Shown here in pieces: positions 8,866 through 21,454 of a DNA stretch of 64,000 bases (positions are counted from its first letter, which is position 1; every line of letters starts with the position of its first letter). Source of the stretch: Sternotherus odoratus (lineage: Eukaryota > Chordata > Testudines > Kinosternidae); the NCBI GenBank assembly GCA_032164245.1, contig JAVMKO010000001.1, positions 287,067,041 through 287,131,040 on the forward strand, in the 5' to 3' direction. A model generated the notes under the pieces. The model made no database searches, was not told the origin of the DNA, and saw nothing but the letters and a program-made list of their open reading frames with translations. Both the position numbers and the translations under genes were made by a program.

Positions 8866-11800
8866 AAAAGAAAAACACTGGAAGATGAAGCTAAATGCAA
8901 TGCTGTTGTTATGTCTTCCATAAACAATGGGACACATCAGCCCCTGTGTTCTTCCCCAGAGAGACAAAAAATAGGGAAAGTGTGCATCTGGTCAGTACAA
9001 TACTAGGAACTGTATGGGGAAGGGGAATACCCAGTACAGACAGAAACTTCTGAGAATTTTGTTGCAAAACTCTAATACTCTTTACTGAGCACATGTAAAC
9101 TCTGGTTTTTCTTCTCCAGAGCCTTATAATTTAGCCAAATTTGGGTGAATTTTCACAGGGACACCGAAAAGCAGTTCCATGGCACCCGGGTAACACCCCC
9201 ACCGGGCAAAATTTCAAGTACTCGCTCTATAGTATGGGAACAACAGGGCTTCTCAGTGAAACTGTTGTAAGATTTTTTTAACATAGGCAACACAACATAT
9301 TTTCCCCTAATCTCGTTCTTGGAAACCGCTGAATTATTTTAGCTGAAACCTCCCCAAAACATTCAAGCCTGAAGCTGACACTCAGCATGGAAAAGTTCAG
9401 CCTGAACAGTTTAGGTTTGGCAAACCTTTAAGCAACCAAGCAGGGATCTTATGAAGGAAAATGTTGGGCAACCCTAAGGGTAAATGTTGCCACTTGCAAA
9501 GTCTATAATAAGTAACAGTAAAAATAGAGGTGCAAATAATGCTGAAGTGAATCTGTTTAGAAGTTTGAAAGAATATTTGCAATATCTGCCTAGCTTTAGT
9601 GATTAGTCCTGGGGGTTTTTTCCACTGAAATTTATGTAATGGTAACTCATTGTCTGTCCTTATGTAACTCCTGTACTGAATTACAAAAGTGAAAGCCCAA
9701 TATACTTAAACTTATGTCTTAATTCTCCAGTCCTGCACAAAGGTAGCTTTATGGCACCTTTCCATCTCCCGCAGTAGTGAGGCTTGTGTAAGAGAGAAGC
9801 CTGAAAGCTGCTGTAACTTCACACCTAGCTGCCTGCTGTGGGCTCCTGGATCCATTCTGGCACCTGGGGATAGCAAGGTTAAGGATGCTCCAGCTACACC
9901 ACTTTCCCCTTAATGCAACTTTCTGACAGTAGCCTGAAGGGGGTCCACACACCCGGTGACTCATCCTGTGCACTATTGAAGCTGTGCAAAGCAGACCCAA
10001 GAATGATAAATTCTCAGCATAAATAATGTAAATGCCAATACATGACATAAGGCTGCTTGGTAGAGTTAATGCCAAATTATTTGCTGAACACCATAAAGTA
10101 TCTTCTTAGAGGTAGCTAAGTAACATTTGTGCTCCACATAGCTTTTCATAAAGGAGCTAACAGCTTAGTACAAACTCTTAATAGACATTGCTGAGCATGA
10201 GAGTCAAAGCCATTCCCTTTCCTTACACAGCACTTTCTTTTATTCTTCATCCCACACAAACTGAAGAAACAATGTTATGGCCCATGGACCAGTCTCCAAA
10301 GGGGAAGTATTGGAAACCCGATCACACGAGTCATTTAAAACCAGACGGGAAAAAGCACTCAATAATCTGTAGTATGTTAACAATCCTGCAGTGGCCCCTA
10401 GGGAATGATTGACTAGCTCAACAAATAGGCCTTTTCCGGGTCTGATTTCTCGGATTCTGTGATCTTGCAAAAGGCAATAGTCTTGGTGAGAGAAAAATTC
10501 TTCTCCCAGGGTTAGTAACTTTAAGGTGCTGGGCCCATCACTAACTCCACACCACAGGTCTGTGTGACTGAGGCATGGCTACCAAAAACCAGCACAGCGT
10601 ATGGCACTGTATTGCATGTCAGACTGACTCTATGATGATGGATGTATAGCACAATTTTGGGAGTGAGCCACATGAGCAAACATTCCTTCAAGGGGAGCCT
10701 ACGCTATTCAGAGATGCAAAACCTTACTATAAATGTTATACCGGCTGTTTAATTCAGTAGAACAGGGGATGCTTTGCATTAGCTGTTCGATACGCCCTGG
10801 GAGGCAGGCGAATTGCTGACAAGGGCGGGCAGGGAAGCCATCCAGATGAACTCCCATCCCACCAAGCAGCTTTGTGTAGATTCAAATCTATCACCGGTTC
10901 AAGATCTCAGAAGTTACTGTATGCCTACAACTGCTCTAACCAGTAAACACACAGGCAAGTGCAGCATGAGAACCCAATGGGGCATGCTGTTGGATGGGGG
11001 GGGGGGCTGTTGCCCCCTAACCTGTTCCATTGCTGGTGCAGTATGTCTGTAGGGTGGGGGAGGTTTGTTGAACTTTGACTTTATTGTTCCTGTCCTTTCT
11101 CTTTGGTTGGCAGTTCTCTTTTGGAGACAAACATCTCTGTAGGCCACATAGCCCACGTTTTATCAGAGAGAGAGCCTACTCTATGCTGCATGCTGGTTAG
11201 TTATGTCAAAGGGGTTCTACCTCTTCCCCTTTAATGTTCAGTGTCAAGATTTGGCACAAGGGAAACAAAGAACTATCGAACTTTGATCTGTGTAGACGTA
11301 TGTGTCAAGGTTGTCACACATTCTCAATCGTTTACTCCAGTTCAAAAATTCAGCGATATATCTTAAGAAGCAAAGAAAAAAACAAAAACCCGCATTGCTA
11401 ACCGCATTGCTAGTTATGGTTTTGGTCACTTGGTCTGTTTTGGTCACTTGGTCTGCATGTAATAGCCTAAGTTAAAAACAGCCACACATTTCTTTTAATC
11501 GATGATTTAAACTGATGCTATTCACAACTTTCCAAGCTTAGAGAATCTGAAAAAGGCCTAGAGCCATTGTTGGTTGAGACACATGAATAATTTTGTAAAG
11601 ATGTCTAAAAGGGATTCAAAGTGAAGTGAGTGAATTAATTCACAAATTATAGTTAATGCGCTGAAAGATTAGGAGATGTTCAAATAGAATAAAAAAGCAG
11701 TAAATACCACATGCTGAGCCATCTCATAATAAAGAATTGACACACTAAACAGAGACTGGTTCGGTGGGGGAAAAAAAACATCCTTGCCACTTGTCACATA

Positions 11801-12120
11801 GTATTCCCAGGTGAAGTACATAAATAAACATGCCACTCACACACGGCACTTCTTACGAATCTGTCAATGAAGTGAGGTATAAGAATAAAATCGGAGGCCT
11901 GGATGGCAGAGGTAAAATCTGGGCTGTGTTTTGCTTTTTTTGGCAGAGAAGGAAGGATAAGGAAGTATTAGGCCACATAGAGCTATTATTACCACTTCTG
12001 TAGCTTCATAGGGCCTTGATTCAACACTCATCCTCGCACAGCATGGAGAGGGGAGACCAAAGAAAGCTGGTGTCCAGGATAAGGAAGATTGGTTCTCAGG
12101 TAGGTTATGTCAGGAATCAA
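8866..12120. other. Mostly unique DNA, no gene
   Basis: No exon or RNA gene recognised. 9150-9480 contains words of an ancient 'aaaagttcagcctgaacagt' repeat. Two adjacent short duplications lie at 11389-11454. Frames of 60-110 codons (for example 9749-10075 on the minus strand) have no recognisable domain and look random. Confidence 0.5.
11389..11454. repeat. Two adjacent short tandem duplications
   Basis: 'ccgcattgcta' occurs twice in a row (11390-11412), followed after six bases by two perfect 18-bp units gttttggtcacttggtct (11419-11436 and 11437-11454). Both are single-step duplications next to each other. Confidence 0.9.
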
Positions 12121-12365
12121 CAGGGCCGGCGACAGGAATTTTGGGGCCCTGTACGCAGATCATGTGCCCCCCCCCCCCCGATCTCCCGCCGCCCGCGCCC
12201 TCCCCCCCCCCGGCCGGTCTCCCGCCACCTGCGCCCCCCCCCCCCGGCCGGGCTCCCACCGCCCGTGGGGCCCAACCCCCACATGCGCTCTGGCCGCATG
12301 GCCCCCGCATGCGCTCTGGCCGCGTGGCCCAGCCGGGAGAAGCAAAGGGGGGCGGGGGGAGGCAA
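12121..12365. mobile_element. GC-rich hAT-like fragment (cagggccggc end)
   Basis: Begins cagggccggcgacaggaatt, close to the left terminus of the complete element at 57042 (cagggccggctct). It continues as CpG- and C-run-rich sequence with a repeated phrase 'catgcgctctggccgc'. I found no matching right terminus or target duplication, so it may be truncated. The long overlapping frames here (up to 200 codons on three frames) come from the GC bias and are not genes. Confidence 0.45.
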
Positions 12366-12760
12366 AATTCTTCTATCTGGGGAGAGATCCTCTTCCGTCT
12401 TGGTTCCATTACTTGTTATACAGGGCTCTAAACAGCCCAGCTCTGGCTGGGGGAGAATCTCTGGTGATGGAAGTGAGACAGATACCTACAGACTGCCTTC
12501 AAAGGACTCCCAGCAAGCCCTGGCACAGTGGGCATGCAGGGGACCACATGCATGCCGGCCTCTGGAGATTTGGGGCAGTATTGCTGCCCATAGAGCAGCC
12601 CAGGGAGCCTGCCAATAAACGTCCTCTCAGGGTTGCCTTAGATATGTTGTGGGTTGGTCTGGTGCCCCAAACAGCCCAGGATCAGGAGAGTACAAAGATT
12701 ACTTAAAGCTGCGTTAGCCCCATCTTCCTCCAGGCTGTGAGTTCTGTGCTGCATCTCTTT

Positions 12761-13010
12761 AGGAAACATCTACACTGCCAGTTGAATGAGACTTACGTAT
12801 GCTAACTCTGATCTAACTCACACATTAAAAATTTTTATAGGCGCCCCTCCCACCCCACCCCATACCAATCCAAGATGCTAGGTACGTACCCAGGGTGACA
12901 AGCCCACCACAGCTACGTGCTATTTTTAGCATGCTAACTCGATCAGAACCAGCATAGATAGGCCATCTTGAGCTGGAATTGATACCTCCAGTGCAGACTG
13001 TAGACATCCT
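12761..13010. mobile_element. MITE with aacatctacact ends
   Basis: Left end aggaaacatctacactgcc and right end ggcag-like 'gtgcagactgtagacatcct' form an inverted terminal repeat (aggaaacatctacact against aggatgtctacagtctgcac). Internally 'gctaactctgatctaactca' and 'tagcatgctaactcgatcag' are inverted or repeated words. No coding capacity. Confidence 0.6.
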
Positions 13011-13329
13011 CTGAGAGGCACAGCACAGCATTTTCACCCCTGAACCACTTGGAGAGTGCTGCATATTCTGCTCTCATTTGAGGAATGGAACTTCCACTTC
13101 ATTGTAGATCTTTACAAATTAATTTCATATGTGGCGTTTGCATTGCACTCCCACTCTCTTCTCTGTGGATGGACTCCCTTACATCATCCACTCATGGTTT
13201 CCTGTGCACATGCGTCAATGTGTTCTGATAATGCAGAATATTCAGTTGAAATCTGAAGTGTTATGAAAGTGCTGAATATAAAACAAATGCAGACTATAAA
13301 ATAAAGAACTATTATACAAGACTCATCAC

Positions 13330-13490
13330 CTGGCTGTGGGCCCAGATTCAGCAGTCCATCTTTATTCAGAAACTCAATTTAAATTTGCTTAAATTTACAC
13401 ATGTGTTTTACATGCCTGGAGTTAAGCACATGCTTAAGTTTTTGCTAAACACGGCTGGACTTCATCATGTGTTTAAACATGTTGCTGAAT
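13330..13490. repeat. Ancient 'aagcacatgcttaa' repeat
   Basis: Contains 'gttaagcacatgcttaagtt', a palindromic word, plus 'cccagattcagcag' and 'gttgctgaatgctga', which recall an old reptile repeat with alternating aagcacatgcttaa units. Ends and class not clear. Confidence 0.4.
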
Positions 13491-13510
13491 GCTGACCTGA
13501 ACATCTACTA

Positions 13511-13935
13511 CAGGGGTGGCCAACCTTAGCCTGAGAAGGAGCCAGCATTTCCCAATGTACATTGCCAAAGAGCCACAGTAATTCGTCAGCAGCTCCTTGT
13601 CCTGCTCTCAGCACCTCCCACCCACCAGCAGCCCCACCGATCAGCGCCTCCCCATCCCTCTCTGCACCTCCCGATCAGCTCTTTCATGGTATGTAGGAGG
13701 TTCTGGGAGGGAGGGAGAGAAACGGGGCATGACAGGCTCATGGGAAGGGGAGGGAAGGGGCGGGGTGCGGGCAGGGCCTGTGACAGAACCAGGGGGTTGA
13801 GTAGTGAGCATCCCCCAGCACATTGGAAGTTGGTGCCTGTAGCTCCAGCCCAGGAGTTGGTGCCTATACAAGGAGCCGCATATTAACTTCTAAAGAGCCG
13901 CATGTAGCTCCGGAGCCACAGGTTGGACACCCCTG
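13511..13935. mobile_element. hAT-type MITE, perfect target duplication
   Basis: Starts caggggtggccaacct and ends aggttggacacccctg, a 16-base inverted repeat with two mismatches. It is flanked by a perfect 8-bp duplication atctacta (13503-13510 and 13936-13943), diagnostic of hAT insertion. Body includes 'agccgcatgtagctccggag'. A second copy lies at 38388-38830 in the same orientation. 425 bp, non-coding. Confidence 0.93.
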
Positions 13936-14424
13936 ATCTACTATCTAGAAGAGATCTGCACCACAAGTGAAATGAAGCAATATGTTGGGTTGCTTGTTTG
14001 CTTTATTTTAACTGTTATTATTTGGTTTTGAACACAGAATTAAAATATGTTGGAGTCAAATCTTTTCTTCCCTTGATTATGGAAAGGTCGACAGATCTGC
14101 ACAGATTATGTTAACTCATCAATTTACAGAAAATAAAAAGGAAATTCAAATAACAAAGGCTATTTTGTTCCGCCCTGGCAAGGATGTGATTAACAAGAAA
14201 GCTTATTGCTATCATGCCTTAAAGCACTTTCAGAACCATAATATAGCTTAACACATAGATTTACAACAGTGACATGTGCTAATGGTTGCATTATCGCCTA
14301 AAAATGTGGCACTCCTATTAACATGTCTTGGTTTAGGTTCCCTAATGAGCATTGAATTTGATTTTAAAAGACAGTGAAAAGAAAGTTATTGCATATTAAA
14401 TAGCTACCACGTCTTTATTTAGCA

Positions 14425-14746
14425 CAGTGGTTCTCAAACTGGGGGTCGCAACCATCCTAGGGGTTGCGGGCCAATTCCAGGGGGGTCGCGAGCTGCCGAC
14501 GCCTTCTGCAGCATTTCAGTGGAAGCTCCAAACATGCAAGTGAGTCCACTGAAAAACTGCCAAAATGCAAGCTTCCGCTAACGGCGGCATTTCGGCGGAC
14601 TCAGAGATGAACGTTGCGCATCCACCGAAATGCCGCCAAAACCAGAAGAGTTCAGTTTGGTGGCATTTTGGCCAACATACCCGGGGCGCAAAAGGACATG
14701 GCAGAGCAAAAAGGGGTCACCGAACCAACAAGTTTGAGAATCACTG
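14425..14746. mobile_element. hAT-type MITE (cagtggttctcaaact)
   Basis: Left end cagtggttctcaaact and right end agtttgagaatcactg pair with one mismatch. Flanks atttagca (14417-14424) and attacaca (14747-14754) agree at 5 of 8 bases, a worn target duplication. Internal words 'ggcatttcggcgg' and 'ccgaaatgccgcc' are inverted copies. Related to the copy at 50410-50631. Confidence 0.88.
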
Positions 14747-15074
14747 ATTACACATGAACATGAAGATGAACCTCTTCAGAGTTGTCTCCTTTCCTACTGA
14801 TTTTGCAGTCCCTGTTTAGAAGTTAAGAGCCTCTGAGAGGTTTGGAACCTGTACAGTTTGATCCACTTGGTGCCGGCTCAGTTCTAGGCACAGAAATTGC
14901 AATGTTAGGGTGGCAGAATTTGATTGCCTGCCACGGACTTTGTCCCTTACAATCACTGGGGACATAAGGTTTGTCCTTTTTGTTTTCCCTTTTCCTCCCT
15001 CTTTTCTTTTTTTCTCTTGCTTTTTTCCCCTTTTTTCTGCTTCCATTCCTCCACCAAAGAGGTATGTGTGTGTT

Positions 15075-15138
15075 TGGTGCCACAGGACTCTTTGTTACTT
15101 CTGCTATTCCAGACCAACACGGCTACCTCTCTGATTCT
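15075..15138 (+). mobile_element. Penelope-like element 3'-terminal fragment
   Basis: 'ggtgccacaggactctttgt', 'ccagaccaacacggctacc' and 'tctctgattct' match the tail of the element seen complete at 37135-37493. Only the last 65 bp are present. Placed in the Penelope-like group by its relation to 46283-46718. Confidence 0.6.
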
Positions 15139-15695
15139 TCATTGACCCCAACCCTGTTACTGCTAACACTAGTAAAGTCAAAGAAAAATTAACACCCATG
15201 TTTGACATTTTTCTCTAAATGTGTAAAGATCTGGACTCCATCTAGTGTCTTGTTCTGGGGTCTTTTATCCATCTGAAGTCAGTTTTATACCCTGTGATTG
15301 GACCATCTACCAAACTACCCACTCTGGACTTGTGGCTGCTGGTGTGAGTTGTGGCAGCAGGATCCCAAACAAATCTCATTAATGCAGGCCTTATCTAAGA
15401 TCCTATTATTGTTTAAAGCCATCAGCATTGCATTGATCAGTACGAGTTGCAGATCCAGGTTACTGAGCACTTTGCTGGGGTGGTGGGGTGCTATTATTGC
15501 CAGATTGAAAGGCTGTCTGAAGGTTTCTGGTCACTGGATCTTGTCTTAGGGATGAGTTTGGATTTCCTTTCTCTCTCCACACCTGTTACTTCTGAGATTG
15601 GACCAGTTAGGTGTCTCCATGTTTGTTTTTTGTTAGACATTAGCCAGTTTGTTGTTTACCAGTGCCACAGGGTGAATGAGATCAGCTCAGCCTCC

Positions 15696-15987
15696 CTAGG
15701 GGATGGTCTCCACTAGAGGGGGAGATCAGCTGTAGATACGCAATTTCAGCTACGTTAATAATGTAGCTGAAATCGGCGTCTCTACAGCCGACTTACCTGC
15801 CGTCCTCACAGCGGCGGCGGGCGGCCGCACGGTCCCCCGTCGACTCCAGCTTGCGCCTCTTGATGAGCTGGAGTTACGGAGTCGACGGGGGAGCCGCTGG
15901 CGATCGATTTATCGTGTCTTAATGAGACGCGATAAATCGATTGCCAGAAGATCGATGCTTCCCTGCTGTAGTGGGGACAAGCCCTAG
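15696..15987. mobile_element. MITE, first of a back-to-back pair
   Basis: Ends: ctaggggatggtctccact on the left, agtggggacaagccctag on the right. Inside are the palindrome 'cagctacgttaataatgtag' and a hairpin 'cgatttatcgtgtctt-aatg-agacgcgataaatcg', plus a second hairpin round 'cgtcgactccagcttgcg'. The right end touches the left end of an almost identical element at 15988 with no spacer. No coding capacity. Confidence 0.85.
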
Positions 15988-16278
15988 GGGCTAGTCTCCA
16001 CTGGGGGGGGGGGGGATCGACTGTAGATACGCAATTTCAGCTATGTTAATAACGTAGCTGAAATTGGCGTCTCTACAGCCGACTTACCCACCGTCCTCAC
16101 GGCGGCAGTGGTCGGTGGCGCAGTCCCCTGTTGACTCCAGCTTGCGCCTCTTGACGAGCTGGACTTCGAGAGTCGACGGGGGAGCCGCTGGCAATCGATT
16201 TATTGCATCTTAACGAGACGTAGTAAATCGATCGCCAAAAGATCAATGCTTCCCTGCCGTAGTGTGGACAAGCCCTAG
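15988..16278. mobile_element. MITE, second of a back-to-back pair
   Basis: Same family, orientation and length as 15696-15987, matching it almost base for base. Starts ggggctagtctccactgg and ends agtgtggacaagccctag. It carries a G13 run near its left end and several C-to-T or G-to-A changes at CpG sites of the hairpin (tattgcatctt against tatcgtgtctt). Confidence 0.85.
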
Positions 16279-17477
16279 GTGTGGTATTCATGCTGTGGTG
16301 AACAGACGGGCACTTCTGCTTCCCAAATAGACACAGAAGAGTGTGAGTTGGGAGGCATTTTCCTTTCTTTCCTTTTTCTGTCTTCCCCCTTATGCTCAGC
16401 ATGTTTCAGCTTGCATATTTTGCATGTGCAATTATATTTGCTTGTGTATTCAAATAAGTGCATTTTAGATGTTGGTGTTTGAAGGTTTGATCCCATCTAT
16501 ATACCACACCATTTTTAAAACCCATCACATTTCACTTTGTAATCCACAAAATCCAAATACTAAGATTTGGTTTCCCGGAGTAAATACTTTCACAAGCACA
16601 ACCTCAGACAATAATCCTCGCTTAGTATGTTTTGTTATAACCGCAGTCTGCACTTTGAACTTGTCAAGTCAAACGTATCCATATGTTGTGTGAATTACCA
16701 TATATGAAAATACAGTATCTTTATTGTGCCCTTGCTCAGGCTGGATTTGTTTAAAAGGAACTGAGCTCTGCTTTGGGACCAAATTTAACAGCTGTGGGAG
16801 AACCTTTTTTTTAGGATTTGCTAGTGTCTCATGGGCATCTATCTTAGCAGCTGTGGAGTTTGGGTGGGCAGCCTTGTGAAAGCTGATCAGGTGTCAAAGT
16901 GCCAGCTGTGTGACTCACTGCAAGTTATTTTTGGCACTGGTAGCAAAGCAAAACAGGAGCTAGCAGAGAATTTTAGCAATCCTAGCAGATAGGAAGGAAA
17001 TATCATGGGGGAAACATAGTTTCAATTGAACCAAGCGACATAACTTGGAGAAATACATTGCAGTTGGATTTAAAATAATTTTGTTAGAGAGAAGCCTTTT
17101 CCTGTTCAACTATGTGCATATACACACAAACACAGCCATACACACCCCTGCCCCCTGCAGGTTGATCAAACAGGTGTGAATCATTAATGAACCATGCATT
17201 ATTGCTGCATATTACAGTACATCATGCACACTACACAGTGCCTATAAGGTGGCTGCACCCTGAGGTACAGCAGCCACAGCACACGGTGTCTATAGTGTGG
17301 CTGACAGCTGTGGCATTATTGGTGGAGCTTAGCTGCTAATAAGAAAGCCACTCCTAATATATGCAATGGGCATGAAAGAATAAATGTTGGAGAAGAGAAA
17401 ACCACCGCGAAATTGTGTGGCAGGGGGCAGGGCTGCAGTGCATCCTCCACACCTGCAGGTTTCACATGGTGGTGCAG
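16279..17477. other. Unique-looking DNA, no gene
   Basis: No coding or RNA gene. Frames of 65-100 codons have no recognisable domain. 17210-17330 has weak internal repetition of 'acagtgcctataaggtggct' and 'cacggtgtctatagtgtggc', possibly a decayed MITE. Confidence 0.5.
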
Positions 17478-18942
17478 GTTTCAATGCCACATGAGCAGAA
17501 CATTAGGACTAGAATACGCAAGGAGCTGACTGAGGAGCTATCTGAGCCATTAGCGATTATCTTTGAAATGTCCTGGAAGATGGGAGAGATTCCAGAGGGC
17601 TGGAAAAAAGGGCAAATCAAGTGCCTGTCTATTAAAAGGGAAATAAGGACAGCCCAGGGAACTACAGACCAGTCACTTTAACTTCTCTACCTGGAAAAAT
17701 AATGGAGTAAATAATTAAGCAATCAATTTGCAAACACCTGGAAGATAATAAGATGAGAAGTAACAGTAAGCATGGAATTCTGAAGAACAAATTGTGTCAA
17801 ACCAACCTAACAGCTTTATTTGACAGAGTAGCAAACCTTATGGATGGGAGAAAGTGGTAGACGTGGTATATATTGACTTTAGCAAGGTTTTCGGTACTGT
17901 CTTGCATGGCCATCTCATAAACAAATTAGGGAAATACAACCCGGATTTACTATAAGGTGAGTGTATAACCAGTTGGAAAACCATTCTCATAGAGTAGTTA
18001 TCAGTGATTCATAGTCAAACTGGAAGGGCATATCAAGTAGCATCCCTCAGGGATCAGTTCTGGGTTCAGTTCTGTTCAGTATCTTAATGATTTAGATTAT
18101 GGCATAGAGAGTACACTTACAAAGATGTTACCAAGCTGCGAGTGGTTGCAGGTATTTTGGAAGAGAGGTTTAAAATTCAAAATTATTAGGATAAACTGGA
18201 GAAATGGTCTGAAGAAAATAGGATGAAATTCAATAGGGACAAATGGAAAGTACTCCACTTAGGAAGGAACAATCAGTTGCACACTTACAAAATTGGAAAT
18301 GATTGCCTATGAAGGAGTATTGCAGAAAGGGATCTTGAGATCACACTGGATCCCATGCTAAATATGAGTCAATAGTGTAATTCTTTTGTTAAAAAGCAAA
18401 CAAACAAGACAATCATTCTGGAATGTATTAGCAGGAATGTTGTAAACAAGACATGAGAAGTAATTCTTCCGCTCTACTCCACCCTTATTAAGCCTCAATT
18501 GGAGTATTGTGTCCAGTTCTAGGCACCGCATTTCAGGAAAGATGTGGAGGAATTAGAGAGGGTCCTGAGAAGAGCAACACAAATGATTAAAGGTCTAGAA
18601 GACATGACCTGTGAGGAAGATTGAAAAAAATGGGTTTGTTTAGTCTGGAGAAAAGAAGACTGACAGGGGACATGATAACAGTTTTTAAGTACATAAAAGG
18701 TGGTTAAAAGGTGGAGGGAGAAAAATTAATCTCCTTAACCTCTGAGGATAGGACAAGAAGCAATGGTCATAAATTGCCTCGGGAGGTTATGGAATCTCTA
18801 TCACTGGGGATTTTTAAGAGCAGGTTAGACAAACACCTGTCAGGGATGGTCTACATAATACTTAATCCTGCCTTGAGTACAGGGGGCAGGACTAGATGAG
18901 CTCTTCAGGTCCCTGCCAGTCCTACAGTTCTATGATTCTATG
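17478..18942 (+). pseudogene. CR1 LINE copy, RT to 3' end, decayed
   Basis: A 1.46-kb CR1 in + orientation. It begins in the region before the RT: the frame 17415-17681 reads RIRKELTEELSEPLAIIFEMSW then GEIPEGWKKGQ. Further on are 'gtggtatatattgactttag' (VVYIDFSK, motif A), 'catccctcagggatcagttc' (PQGS, motif B) and 'cttaatgattta'. The catalytic motif C box is lost: the usual FADDT code has become 'caaagatgttaccaagctg'. The C-terminal region follows ('ttggagtattgtgtccagtt', 'gatgagctcttcaggtccct') with the terminus 'acagttctatgattctatga'. Many stops and shifts, so dead. It would have copied its RNA into nicked chromosomal DNA. Confidence 0.88.
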
Positions 18943-20343
18943 ACTCCTGGATCTGTGGCCCTTCATTCATCTGCAGTTCCTTCATGTAGCTCCACTTGGA
19001 GGCAAAAATGGGTCATTAGGGAGTAAGTGGACCTTTTTCAACAAGGTAAATTATTTAGGAGCTACTCTGAGGGTACCTGCAGGTTGTCCTGGCAAGAAAC
19101 TAGATAAAAATAAAAGACTTGGTTTATGCAAGGCAATTCAGTTTATCCCAGTTAATGCAGATTACCTGCCTTCAGGTATTTTGGCTCTGAGGCATACTCT
19201 GGCACAGAGCCCAGACTGAAATATGTGACAACCATGAAAGAATAACAACCCTGAAGGCTTCTGCATATTCTTTGAAGTGAACTCCCCCTCAGGGTGGCTG
19301 CATTGCTGGCACCTTGACCACTGTAGCTTTGGGATGAATACATTGTTTGTTGTTTGTATATTTGCGTGGCACTAATCATTCTCAGCAGGTGCTACACAGA
19401 TGATGCTGGAAAATCTTTCTGGTCCATTAAAAAACAAATGACTGGTCACTATGGATACTGTGTGTTCATGTGCCATGTCACATTATTTTGTGTAATATCC
19501 CCTGCAGGGAGGAAGCTACAGCATCACATACATTTAGTGGTCAAGGCTGACCATCTATTTACAACACCGCAAATAACATGCTGTCTTTTTTGCTCCAATA
19601 GTGTGTGCTTTCAACATCTTTCATCAGGACATTCCAGACACACTAGCATAATAATGATCATGGGTGGAGAAACTGGAGACAGTATAGCCTTTAGGAACTG
19701 CCTTAGCGGAGATTGTCTGGATGCCACACAACATGTTCTGTCATTTCTTTGAGGTTTGGCATGTCCCTGTCACTCTTACTTACATCTTCACATGTCTTCC
19801 ATGCTAGAATGCTAAGTGGGGCTGCAGGTTTGTCAGAGTAAATTAAAGAATAAGTTGAGGTAAAAATGCCCAAAGTCATGGAAATTACAAGATATATAAA
19901 AGACCCTGGACCTTTGTGGGCACGCTAATTGTATATCTTTTTCAGTTTAGTCTTTATTAATAATGTTACTTCAGTAAAGACTCCTGAACTGACAGGTGGT
20001 TGGATGCCATGACCTAACTATTCTGTCCATCTCTTATTCATATTAGTCTATATCTACATAGTTACTTTCCCTTCACACACGCCCCGGCCCATACAGTCAT
20101 ATTTATTATTCCCACAATGGTCTCAGGTCCTTTAAACATGTTATCCCCAATTTTCTTATACTCACTGATGTTTATCTTCTAAAGTGATCACCATTAAGTA
20201 GTCTACATTTTCCACATTACCACAAGGTAGTATATAATATACAGATTTTATTTTTCCTTGTTTAAGGATAGGGAAGACTGTGCTATCACAGTATGTGAAA
20301 CGGCTGACAAATATCTTGTAAATAGTTTGTTTTTTTAATCCCT
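18943..20343. other. Unique-looking DNA, no gene
   Basis: No repeat ends or gene recognised. The longest frame (19354-19752, + strand, 132 codons) has no domain I recognise, no splice context I can defend and ordinary composition; I treat it as chance. Confidence 0.5.
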
Positions 20344-20350
20344 GACAGCT

Positions 20351-20472
20351 AGGGTGACCAGATGTCCTGATTTTATAGGGACAGTCCTGATCTTTGGCTC
20401 TTTTTCTTATATATGCTCCTATTACCCCTCACCTCTTGTCCCGATTTTTCACATTTGCTGTCTGGTCACCCT
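20351..20472. mobile_element. Short MITE with agggtgaccaga ends
   Basis: Left end agggtgaccagatgtcctga and right end 'gctgtctggtcaccct' are inverted repeats (agggtgaccaga perfect over 12). Direct flanks gacagc (20344-20349 and 20473-20478) look like a target duplication. Includes 'ttttatagggacagtcctga'. A second copy, broken by insertions, is at 37073-37562. Confidence 0.85.
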
Positions 20473-21454
20473 GACAGCACTGCTGGCATTAGCACTCTAC
20501 CACTTATCCTGGTAGGTTAGTGCCTCATGACTTACACATAGTGAACATTCACTCACACGCCTACACATCAGAGCGACAATTCCAAAATGTCAAAAAATCA
20601 TAACCTGGTGAAAGAAAAATGTAAGATGCTGTGTATTCTAAGACACTCATTGACAGCTGAGACTTACAGCCTTACAGCCTTATAGTGGTGCCGATAGACT
20701 TGTGAAAATGGTATGGAGGACAGAGGCTGTGAATGATGCATACTGGACACGGGGCCTCATTCCAATACCTTTTTTTCACTAGTATAAATGAGCTGGGCCT
20801 GCTTCTACACTGTCTTGCACCTCTGCAGTCATTTACACCCAGGCAAAGTTGCTATAAAAACACTTATTCTGATTTGGGTGGCATTTTAAATTTGTCTCGC
20901 ACTTACTGCATACAGGTATCAATGATTGGACAGGGGAGAATCAGGCCTTTGAGTGGTTCTTGATAATATCATGATATCCAAAATAATTATCTTGCCTTTT
21001 TATACCTTCTGCATTGCTAGCTGTCTTTACTTCTTCCTCTCTAAGTTTGTTAGTGGTGGTGGTGGTGGTCTGGCCAGTATTCTGCTGGGCTGTCATCACT
21101 CTGTTGTGTTTGCACCTAGTTGATTGGTCCCAGGTACTTCCAAGTCAAATGGCTCTGAGTATAATCTAGTCATTGCTTCTAGTTCTATAGGATACACTCC
21201 CCAACTCAGAACTTCGGTCCAACACCTTCTCTAGGTTGTGGAGTCTCACCTCCCAGCCACCATAGAAAGCCACATCTGCATGCTCCCTCAGAGTACCACA
21301 TAGGCTGTGAGCACTATGGGCTGTAGTTGAACCCCCTGGGGACAGCATGGCAGGAAAAATAGGGATTCAAACTTAGCAAAAGAATTTCTTAACCACACAA
21401 ACTTGACTTTTAAAGCACTTAAGATTACAGTTCTTTGAAATCAACCAAAAGTTC

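Noticed and set aside
12016..12618. Overlapping frames of 200 and 199 codons
   Set aside because: Driven by C- and G-runs; several frames are open at once on both strands, with no recognisable protein.
19354..19752. 132-codon + frame
   Set aside because: No similarity recognised and no repeated or conserved feature; length is possible by chance in 64 kb.
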